Below, in pieces: positions 55,556 through 64,000 of a DNA stretch of 64,000 nucleotides; positions within the stretch are counted from its first letter, which is position 1, and each line of letters starts with the position of its first letter. A program made the translations under genes and the position numbers. Below the pieces are notes generated by a model. That model did no database searches, was not told the DNA's origin, and saw only the letters and a list, made by a program, of their open reading frames with translations. The stretch comes from Distichodus sexfasciatus. Taxonomy: Eukaryota; Chordata; Actinopteri; Characiformes; Distichodontidae. Location of the stretch: positions 29,871 to 93,870 of the forward strand of contig JAVGVS010000810.1 in assembly GCA_032718565.1 (NCBI GenBank). The letters are read 5' to 3'.

Positions 55556-55745
55556 TGTTCTAGTTGTGGAATGCTCGTCTATGAACCAAGAAGTCATGGG
55601 TTGAAGTCCCGCTCTGCTGACCATAAGATTGAAAGTCCATTCCCACAACAGTGGCCTAGTGGTGAGATACAGGTCATGAGATCAAGTCCAGCACTATCCT
55701 CCCTCCAGCACTAGCACCACCGCACCAGATAAAAACATAAATTCC
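55556..55745 (+). repeat. Two SINE-2-like heads in tandem
   Basis: GTTCTAGTTGTGGAATGCTC with GGGTTGAAGTCCCGC, then AGTGGCCTAGTGGTGAGATA with GATCAAGTCCAGCAC. The bodies are short or missing. Confidence 0.5.
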
Positions 55746-55749
55746 CTCA

Positions 55750-57170
55750 TATGGCAGTCATTCAAGTTCTCTTTACAGTAGAGTATTAATCACTGTATTA
55801 TACATTAACATAGTAAATAGAAACTAATAACAGATTAAGTTATAGAAACCTTTCAAGAATAAGCATCTATAGTAGTAATGTTTCCAGACTAGAGACGGTA
55901 AAAACTACAACATGCTTTAAACTCTGACTCTTCGAGGTCCTAAATGATCCCCAGCTTTTAGTGAAAAGAGTTTTCCTGCTGTCCCAGCTCTCCCTCCCTC
56001 ACTTCTCTCCACATTTCTATCTGTGTGTGACTGCGGCGAGACAGAATAGCCGTTATCATCCCGAGCCTCCTGCGCGGCGCTGGTGTCTGAACTCCCTCGC
56101 TGAGATCATTACACGTGGAGTTGTTACTCGGGGTTATTGATTTTGTGCATTTGGAGATGCAGGACGTTCTTATTACTTTCTGTTCACATTTTCTATCTGA
56201 AGCATCCAAACATATCTCTTTATAGTCTCGTCCACACTGTGACCTGCACGTCATTATTATGAGACATTTCTCTTCAGTTCATCTCCAAATTTCTCTGTGT
56301 GTAATGGTGTTGTTTTCATTGTTGTAATGATCACAGGGTGGAGCCAAACGCAGAGTAGGTCTAACACAGTATTTAATTCCAAATGGGTCTTACGTTGTAA
56401 AACGGGCGCAGTTCAAATGCAGTTGAGACAGTCCACAGAACAAGCAAAGCTAAATCGAGTTGCACAAAGGGAGGAAGATCCAAAAACACAAATCAATGGT
56501 CAGCGTACAAGATGGCAGAACAGCAGGACGCTCGCTGTGCAGACAGATACATAAGAACTCGAACAATGCTCCTAAAATATAGAGAGTTGAGGTCGAGTTA
56601 AAACTACGTAGAAGGACTGGATCAGATCTCATCATACCGCACAAAATCTACTGCCTTTTCACAGCATTACGATGTCCTGAACCTGGGAGATGTGTCACAT
56701 GGTACATGGCAGATATTGATACGTGGTATAAATCATGGTGACTTTAGAAGGGACAGTTGGAACAGACAGCTATCAAAATATTATTATAATGTGGAGGGTT
56801 TTTCTGGAACACTGCATAGAAACGTTGCATAAGCGAAATCCATAATAACTGCACTGGCTGTAAAGCTGGTGTTGACGGCACAACGGGGTAATTTACACTC
56901 TCTGCAGGAAGTGACCACAGAGAGCCGCATTAACACCTTCACACCACCACTCCACATCACATGCCCTGTTCTCCTAAAGCTAGCATTTACTGAGGAAGTT
57001 TTCTTTGCTGTTTCCTTGCCGTCGGTGCTGGGCATTATTGTGCTGTAACACTCATCACAGGATCACAATCATCTTCAACTCTTCTAGAGACTTGGAGTCC
57101 AATTCTGCTCTACTGAGTGATTCTGTTCTAGTATATGCTGAACGTGTGATCTCCTGTTTCAACATGTTGG
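55750..57170. other. No gene seen
   Basis: 56000-56270 is a non-repetitive CpG-containing block and a candidate regulatory element. The remainder shows no recognisable feature. Confidence 0.3.
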
Positions 57171-57171
57171 T

Positions 57172-57265
57172 AGCATTTACATTAATATGTACAGTTTTAA
57201 GCAGACACTCTGATGCAGATCCTAATTAGAGTCTCCCTGCAGCAACATTGCTTTAAAACCTAGTT
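57172..57265 (-). repeat. SINE-2 fragment
   Basis: TTTTAAGCAGACACTCTGAT, GAGTCTCCCTGCAGCAACAT and AAACCTAGTTCAGAGC in reverse. Confidence 0.5.
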
Positions 57266-57275
57266 CAGAGCATTA

Positions 57276-57560
57276 ATTCAAATTCAATTCAATTCAAGTT
57301 TATTTATATAGCGCTCTTAACAACAGTCATTGTCCAAAGCACTTTACATATAACCGGCCTAAACCCCCCACAAGCAAGCCTGAGGCCACGGTGGCAAGAA
57401 ACGCTCCTCTAGTAAAGAAACCTTGAGAGGAACCAGACTCGGAACTGGATCCCATCCTCCTCCGGGCGACCGGGCGACCGGGTGCATGAACATATACAGC
57501 TACCAGGAGTTCAAGATGAACCGTTAGTCATTGTTAAAGAAGTAAAGATATAAAAATAAG
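57276..57560 (-). repeat. Common fish LINE-type 3' repeat
   Basis: The plus strand starts TTCAATTCAAGTTTATTTAT, then AGCGCTCTTAACAACAGTCA, ACAAGCAAGCCTGAGGCCAC, CCTTGAGAGGAACCAGACTC and CATCCTCCTCCGGGCGACC. The first half is shared with the 3' end at 2690-2860. I set the strand by that relative. Confidence 0.65.
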
Positions 57561-57850
57561 AGGGATGTTTTTGAATTCCGAGTCGTTACTGGGCCAGGAC
57601 CCTCTCAGCAACGTTAAGCTAAAATTAGTTCAACCTCTTGTTCTAATACCAGCTATAATAACGTTAAGCCACTGCTACATCTTGCTGCACAGCCACGATA
57701 CTATACAACATTATGACCACTCGCCTCATATTGAGAAGGACTGTAGCTACACAGCTCCAGACACAGCAAACTCTGCTGAACTGCATTCTGACACCTCTCC
57801 AACGTATCAACTTCAAGCACAGAACGCTGACGTGCTGATGAATATGTGAG

Positions 57851-58044
57851 TGTTGGTAGTGTAATGGTTAGGGAGTTAGTAATGTAATCTGAGGTCAAGT
57901 CCAGAACCAGTAAAGGACTGTCCCCAGGCACTGCTCCCCAAGTGCTACACATCAGCTGACCAAATGCAGGGTCAAATGCAGAGCTCACATGTGCTTGTGG
58001 TGCACTGTGTGCTGTGCTGTGTTCACAATGACAAAGAACCACTT
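57851..58044 (+). repeat. SINE-1 copy with internal deletion
   Basis: TGTTGGTAGTGTAATGGTTA at the head and GTGCACTGTGTGCTGTGCTG at the end. The GGTACCACTGAGGTACTCAT block is deleted. Confidence 0.82.
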
Positions 58045-58830
58045 TTTTGCCAGTGTCTGATCCATGAAGCTGCAGTTGAGATGTTTGACTAAATCCTAAA
58101 ACCTCAAGGCTCTAGCACCGTGCACCGTGCATCACTCCCAGGTATTGTGAGGCCTTTTACCAGGTATTATTGGTGGTTAGCTATTGTCTACTGTGGGGGA
58201 TATTGTGAAAGGACCTTGTGGAACCTCAGGTTAGTGAAAGAGTTTGGAATGATGCAACGCTGTAACAACAGGCGTTGAGTCTTGATGTAATTTAGTTCAC
58301 ACAGGTAGCATTAATCCTGGACTGGGCAGTGTTGGTGTGATGTCTTGGGTCAAGTCATGCAGTACGGCTGCAGAAAGTTAATTATTAGAACTAGAGTTCC
58401 ATTGACAGTGTTTGGCTCTGAAATGGGCAGTAACTGAAATATTGAAAGAGTGTTTGTCATGCTGTTTTATAGTTTGCAGAAGTAACGAGCTCCTGCTCCT
58501 GCTCCTGTCCAGCTCGGAGTGCGATGGGATGCCCAGGTGGCACAGTTCCAGAGCAAGATCAAGAACTGCACAGGACACGTCATTCCTAATGCAGATGCTC
58601 GACCATAATAAATATATATGTGTATAGTGTGTATGTTTGTGTCGGTGTGTGAGGTTGTGCTGTGCTGGTGATCAACACTTTGCTCCACGTCTTTGTGAAG
58701 GGACTTCTGCTGCTCTAGTACAAAACAAGGACAACTGAGAGTTCAGCAGGAATACAACAAGCCTGTAGCTGTAGATATCCACCATAACATTATCTCCACT
58801 CACTGCTGAAGTCAACAACATACATTACCA

Positions 58831-59258
58831 GCACAGTGCACCACAACCACATGTGAGCTCTGTATTTGACCCATTCGCGAAGGAGCAGTGGACACCTTTT
58901 TGGCAGCACTCAGGGAGCAGTATTTGGAGATGGTACCTCACTCATGAGTACCTCAGTGGTACCTTTACTGGCCAACTCCTTAACAAAAAGATGCATCGGC
59001 TGTGATGCATCTTTTACAGCCTTTAGCTGAAGCTTAGACTGCAGTAGTGTAACGTGTAAGTCACCGGTTCAAGTCCCGGACCAGTAACGGTACCCCTGAG
59101 GTACTCATGAGCAAGGTACCGTCCCCAAAGCACTGCTCTCCGGGTGCTGCATGTCAGCAGTCCACTGCTCCTTCATGGATGGGTCAAACACAGAGCTCAC
59201 ATGTGCTTGTGGTGCAGTGTGTGCTGTGCTGTGTTCACAATCACACATAATCACTTAC
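58831..59258. repeat. Two SINE-1 copies head to head around a hairpin
   Basis: 58831-58984 is a reverse copy and 59041-59258 a forward copy, so their heads face each other. Between them 58986-59015 is a perfect 12-bp hairpin (AAAAGATGCATC, six-base loop GGCTGT, GATGCATCTTTT). Confidence 0.85.
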
Positions 59259-59269
59259 TCATTCAACTA

Positions 59270-61375
59270 AACATCAGCTACAGTCTGACTGAGGTTTTAC
59301 CAGATGAGAGAGGTGTAGTTTGGGTTTTGGAACATTAGGGTTGAGCTACACTACACTGAGAGGTTGTTTTCTCTTTTCTGTTGACGTGAACATAGACAAG
59401 TATACCTTTAAACACACACGCTTTTCCTGGTCATCACGGTGTTCTCGGTCGGTCAGTATGCCTTAGCGAGATATCAGTTGATGAAGTGAGTGTATGATGG
59501 TGTGACAATGCATTAAGCTTCCAATAGTCCAGAAGAACTGCTGAAGTGTCCCACAGACTGTGTCCTGACTAATAATCTCACTCTCCAAAAAATCTTCACA
59601 AACCTCTGAGTCTCTGGATAATTTGGGTGGAATTGTGAGTGCGGCTGCTCCTAATCGCTGTAGACGTCGCCTGCGGGAGGGAAATGTTGGGCTTTGTTGG
59701 TGTAACGCTGTGCTGAATGTTTGAGTTCAGTGGGTATTTTTACTGGACAAATAAAAGCTGTCTTATCACCAGATCAGGATTTGCAGTATAATCTGACCCA
59801 TAGCTCCACAGTGTTCTTATACATTGACTGTAGTGATAACTGGAGCCAACCTTTTATCAGGGGAAATGTCAGATCCAGAGCAAACTCTCAGCTGCTGCTG
59901 CCTGTAATATGTAAGGAGATGGAAACATATTGAGACCTCAGCAGGCCAGTAACTCTGCTTCAGGAGCCGGTGTTGAGAGAACACGAGCAGCAGTCTGTAA
60001 GAATAACATCATTAATGGAACATAAGGTCATACAAGTAGCTGAAGTGCCTCCATAAATGTTGTGAGATTTGGTTTACAGTAGTTGAATTGTATATGAGCA
60101 TTTTAAATACACGTATTAAACTGGGTTTGTAGATACAGAGCTCTGAGAAACTCGCTGTGCACTTTTACAAGTCATTTGATGTCCATTTTGATGCCAAAAG
60201 TTAACTCAGGAAACATTACAGTCACAAAGCTCGTTTACTTCTTCTTCACTGTTTTGAGGGAGAAATTTCAAACTGAATTCAATTATACAGAATCCTAATT
60301 TCCTCCAGAAAACAAGCAAAACAACAACAAATTATTCATGTTTATTACTGCAGCCTCATTATTATCTTTTTTCTGCACAAGACCAAAGAAAATGAGGCAC
60401 ATTTCCAAATCTTTGCCGTCCAAGACACACTCGTTTCACCCGCTTTGGATCAGTGCTGATAATCTGAGTTACAATCCAAACTCGTACTTCAGATCAAGTC
60501 TGCTCCAGACCCTGAACACACATTTACATTATTGTGAGATTTGTCTGCCTTTTTGTAGGGAAACGAATGGACTAAATACCGTCTTGCTGATTGCGACGTT
60601 CGGTAACTCAATAAGATGCTTAATAACTGTAAGCAAAGTCCCTCAAAGTGATGAGTAAGTCTCATTCTCGCTCTGGGCCGTCTGTAAATCCATCATCATG
60701 ACAAGACGAATCTCTTCAACAACAGTGTTCTTATAATAAACGTAATAACTCGTGTTTGAAGTTTACATATGAATACAGTGTGGTTTTGTTGAATTACAGC
60801 AGCTGATGTCGGTTTCTAAAGGGTTTTCATTTTCTGACCTTAATTTGTAAGACACCGGTGTGACGCGTTGCTGCTCAGATGAGCTGTAACCTATTGCTCT
60901 GTTATACAAGGTGTTCTCAGTGCTGCCCCATGTTCCTAACTTGTTAACCTAATCCATGTTTGTAAAGGTCTGTGGACGGAGACGAGAACATCTTTAGCTC
61001 ATTCAGAGCAGGTCAGAGACGGATTGTGACCTCATTAAGCACCAATGTAAAAGCAGCTTGACTTTCAGTCTGTAATGTAAATGCAGCTCATTTTTCTATT
61101 CATGTTCAACAAGCTTTTTCAGCAGCAGTTGGAACAAGCACAAGTAGGTCATATATACTGGCACTTTCTGACAATGTGGGGTGCGTGTGGACAAGTGGAG
61201 GTATTTTTAGGGATTTCAGTTGCATTTTTAATTACCACAATAAGGGAGAAAACAGCAGATACACACACATGCAGAAGATGCCGTCACGGTGTTATAACGT
61301 GCACTTGTGACTGCGACCCTGACTGTGTGTGTTTCATACTGAATATAACTGTAATATTGGGAGACACCAGAGCTT
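59270..61375. other. No gene confirmed
   Basis: Non-repetitive, with a CpG-richer patch at 59630-59680. Plus frames of 70-106 codons (59721-59933, 60338-60658, 61081-61377) lack coding-type third-position bias, recognisable domains and convincing splice signals. Confidence 0.3.
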
Positions 61376-61858
61376 AGGCCATGTTTACATCTATGTGGAC
61401 ATGTTTATGAACACATCCGGTACGTGGATGGGATATCAGTCCGATAATGACTCAAACAGCTGGACCGGGTGTCGGTGGCATTGGGCCGATCTCTGGAGCC
61501 GATCTGTAAATTGTAGCTTTATCCATGTTTGCGTATGCGAACGCTCTATTTGTTCTGCATGGGAAGTGCTACTGCGGTAAAGGTGGTTTATTGTTCAATT
61601 AAATATTTTTACCTTCTGTACATACCACAAGTGACTGTGGTAACCATGAAGAAGCTACTGTATCATGATCCACACTAGGCATGTCGCCTGCTATTCACTG
61701 ACGGAGAAAAACATAACGCAGACAAGTGGTAAACATGGGAGTTCATGGGTGTTCTAGTGTGTAGAGAGATATTTTAACTGTATGTCATGTAAACACAAAT
61801 CGAATAATAAACGTATATAAAATATGTTAAAAATATCCACATATGTGTAAACAGGCCC
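61376..61858. mobile_element. MITE-like element, about 480 bp
   Basis: The left end AGGCCATGTTTACATCTATG and the right end (in reverse AGGGCCTGTTTACACATATG) form inverted repeats continuing into TGTGGA on both sides. No transposase frame was found. The target duplication is unclear. Confidence 0.55.
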
Positions 61859-61962
61859 TCGGTGGCAGCAGGTGTTTTATTAACATGAATGTAAAGACAG
61901 TGAAAAGAACCAACACAAGTAGCCCAAGTCGTAATCAGGGTCCTGCATTTCTGAGCGGCTGA

Positions 61963-62042
61963 AACCATGTGATGGTCACCATAACACCGATGGGTCAAAT
62001 CCCACGAGAACCTACACCCACCTTCTGAGCAAGGCCCTTGAC
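61963..62042 (+). repeat. SINE-2 copy, 5' part, split by a transposon
   Basis: CACCGATGGGTCAAATCCCA (B box region) to TGAGCAAGGCCCTTGAC. It resumes after the hAT-type element at 62744-62800 with CCCTTGACCTCAAGTGGCTG. Confidence 0.6.
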
Positions 62043-62743
62043 TAGAGCTGAAACGATTATTCGAATGATTCGATTACAAAAAGTTTGTCATTTTACTCGC
62101 TACAGCATACGCCGCTTGTTTCGCACAGACGCTTATTAATGACGCACAATATTTTCAGTGGCGTGATCAAAACGAGAATAGATCCCTCTGTGTGTGAACG
62201 TATTTGTGAGATGTTGAGTGCACAAAAACAGAAGTAATTCATGAAAACGCATAAATGACATTTTTTGCGATGTAAACACGCACGCTGTGTTTGTAAGCGC
62301 CATTACTCACTAAAACACTCCATTTCCATCAAAACGTCCCCTTTATTACAGACAAACGCATATTTTAGCTGATAAATAACCACATCAATCAGCGTTCCAC
62401 TCACAATACAGACATTTATTAACATTTTCCCATCAATTTTTTTTTTTTCATAGTTCATTCCGGAACATGCTGAACCCTTTATTGTGACACGGCTCCGAGG
62501 CCTGCGCGGGGGATTGTGGGAAATGCAGTTCTCTTCCAGAAAGGCCAAAAGCATCTCATTTTATTGGCCAAATTGGTTCAAAATGACCCTTGATCTTCAT
62601 GTTTCTTCATTTTCAATGAATTTCAATTGAATACAACATAAAGCGAATATGACCAACTTCTACTCACAGTAGAATAAGCCTAATAACAAATGTATTGTCA
62701 CTTTTCAAAATAATCGATTGATTACACATTTGTTGCATCCCTA
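62043..62743. mobile_element. Non-autonomous hAT-type element (701 bp) inserted in a SINE
   Basis: A perfect 8-bp target duplication CCCTTGAC lies at 62035-62042 and 62744-62751. The ends are TAGAGCTGAAACGATTATTC and, complemented, TAGGGATGCAACAAATGTG, typical Ac-like hAT starts TAGRGMTG. It has no coding frame for a transposase and is unrelated along its body to the 1.1-kb element at 10433 and 51068. Confidence 0.92.
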
Positions 62744-62865
62744 CCCTTGACCTCAAGTGGCTGCAGGGAGACGGTGTGATTAAGACCCCAGAGCACAAGC
62801 ATAATCACAATAAAGCTTAGTGTGCAGCAAGGTGACGAAGTTTCTATAAAAATCTCAGTCATTAC

Positions 62866-62910
62866 ACACTGATCAGCCACAACATTCTGACCACCACCTG
62901 ATGCTGAGTA
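62866..62910 (+). mobile_element. Tc1-like end fragment (type D)
   Basis: CACTGATCAGCCACAACATT then CTGACCACCACCTGATGC is the terminal sequence of the family seen at 44876. Confidence 0.6.
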
Positions 62911-62933
62911 GCTCTGTGTGTTAACAACACGGG

Positions 62934-63100
62934 GGCAGGCGGGAGTGAAACGGTTAGGGAGTTTGTTCAGTCATCAGAAGGTCGTTGGTTCAAGTCCTGG
63001 ACCAGTAAATATGACACTGACGTACTCATCAGCAAGGTTTCCCCAGGTGCTGCCCAAAGCTGTCCACTGCTGCTTCACAATCACTAATAATCACTCACTT
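62934..63100 (+). repeat. SINE-1 copy with shortened body
   Basis: GTGAAACGGTTAGGGAGTTT, a good B box (GTTGGTTCAAGTCCTGG) and an intact TAATAATCACTCACTT end. Confidence 0.82.
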
Positions 63101-63199
63101 AACTCCCCTAAAAGTTTTGTTTGAAACAGATTGGATTGTCAGCACTTTTCATGAGTTAATATTAAAACCACATCAGATGTGTTTTACTCCCCGTCAGAT

Positions 63200-63609
63200 C
63201 ATTAGTGCTGAATAAACCTTGTCTTCAAGGATGTAAAAGAAGTCCAGTTGTTTCAAGCTCTCGTGACTGCCACGTCCCTGATGATGGAGAATCTCCCGAG
63301 ACCTGTGTAATTCCAGCAGCACCACGGCGACGCGAGGCTCCTTAGTGTGCACGCGCAGCATCGGTGCTGGAGGTCAGTGCTAGTAGACAGACCGTCCCCT
63401 CCGGTCCACTCCCAGCTCATCTCTCCTTCTCTCAACCCATTTCCTGCGCTCGCCTCCGGCTCCCCGCCCAGCCCACTCTGCATCTGAAAGAACAGAACTG
63501 ATGAATTATGGATCCCTGAAAGAGGAAAAGAGGCCGGCGTCCTTGAGTTCGCAGCCACAATTTCATCTCCACCACTGAGAGAGAAATAAGCACAAAGCTG
63601 ACCCCTGGT
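63200..63609. other. GC-rich block left of the candidate last exon
   Basis: If the exon at 63610-63838 is real, this would be its 3' UTR. A 101-codon frame (63558-63253, minus) has no recognised motif. The word AAGAAGTCCAGTTG near 63239 links to the repeats at 36.0 kb. Confidence 0.25.
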
Positions 63610-63838
63610 CTAGAGCAGGTAGCGTGCGATGAGCCAGAGGAGCGACGCGGGGCCCCCGGTCAGAGGGTTGGGCCCCTGCGTCGTGACACGCGTGGTCGCG
63701 TTATTAATGCAGGTGTGTAGCAGGTTGTTGCGAGGCATTGTGGAGGTGGTGAAGCTGGCGAGGTTGGCGCTGGGAGACGGGCGCTGATGGCATTGTGTGC
63801 TCTTAAGGTAATGCGGGCCCTCGCTTGCTCCGGCGTCC
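63610..63838 (-). CDS. Candidate last coding exon of an unidentified gene
   Basis: The minus strand is open from a possible acceptor TTCTGGTGCAG (AG at 63840-63839) to TAG at 63612-63610. An alternative acceptor, CGTCTCCCAG, would start the exon at 63769. From 63772 down, almost every codon ends in C or G while first and second positions do not, a pattern typical of fish coding exons. The encoded end reads SANLASFTTSTMPRNNLLHT, then CINNATTRVTTQ, and closes with the hydrophobic tail PLTGGPASLLWLIARYLL. This has one Asn-x-Thr site and a shape compatible with a GPI-anchor signal or a final membrane helix. I do not recognise the family. The upstream exons would lie beyond 64000. It could still be a chance frame in GC-rich DNA. 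Confidence 0.45.
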
Positions 63839-64000
63839 CTGCACCAGAACAATGAGTTCATCGCCTCATCTCTCCAAACACGGGGACATGGTGCTGTGTT
63901 CAGATGAGGGATTTAGCAGCTGTTACGCTCAGTTCCACTGCAGCTCACACCTCATTTTACCTCCATACACTCACCTCACCTCCACCATCTACACACACAC

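Noticed and set aside
61081..61377. 98-codon plus frame with a Cys-rich end, considered as an EGF-like exon of a megf11-type gene
   Set aside because: The cysteine spacing does not fit an EGF repeat, and acceptor and donor signals are not convincing.
1..64000. CRISPR arrays, operons or prokaryotic systems
   Set aside because: Spliced exons, SINEs and LINEs mark this as vertebrate DNA; the tandem arrays lack spacer structure.

Overview
This looks like a piece of a ray-finned (teleost) fish chromosome. It is gene-poor, with vertebrate splice sites, CpG-rich promoter blocks, long (CA/TG)n tracts, Tc1-like and hAT DNA transposons, L2/CR1-like LINE remnants and at least two tRNA-derived SINE families. 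The one gene I identify with high confidence is map2k1 (MEK1), on the minus strand. I cannot place the species.

Left part (1-14200): the first two coding exons of map2k1 are read right to left. Exon 1 is at 13832-13750 (start codon, ERK docking motif) and exon 2 at 2312-2102 (nuclear export helix, glycine-rich loop, catalytic lysine). They are separated by an 11.4-kb intron. Both splice junctions have GT/AG ends, and the split codon closes in frame. Exon 3 onward lies beyond the left edge. Intron 1 holds a near-complete but decayed LINE that landed inside a minisatellite, a 1.1-kb hAT-type element, and several SINE and LINE fragments. The map2k1 promoter, with a CRE-like site, is at about 14080-14200.

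Middle (14200-18400): about 4 kb separates map2k1 from a second CpG-rich promoter on the plus strand. That promoter has a perfect CRE (18068-18075) and an apparently non-coding first exon ending in a strong splice donor (18400/18401). I could not find the next exon, so the gene is unnamed. The arrangement is divergent, with two CRE-bearing promoters about 4 kb apart.

Right part (18401-64000): mostly a very long intron or intergenic DNA. Non-repetitive, CpG-richer blocks, which are candidate regulatory elements, alternate with repeats. Highlights are two long inverted repeats (22.3-22.8 kb and 23.6-25.4 kb), a roughly 55-bp-arm hairpin (30.5 kb), a Tc1-like element with a hAT fragment nested in it (31.7-33.2 kb), a 2.3-kb AT-rich 27-bp satellite between Tc1 ends (37.8-40.2 kb), a 1.5-kb TG-rich higher-order array (48.6-50.1 kb), and hAT-type elements with perfect 8-bp target duplications (51.1 and 62.0 kb). 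At 63.61-63.84 kb the minus strand has an open frame with strong coding-type base composition, a candidate acceptor and a hydrophobic C-terminus. It may be the last exon of a gene lying beyond the right edge.

Most open frames here are by-products of repeats and are not reported as genes. Family names and percent similarities are judged by eye.
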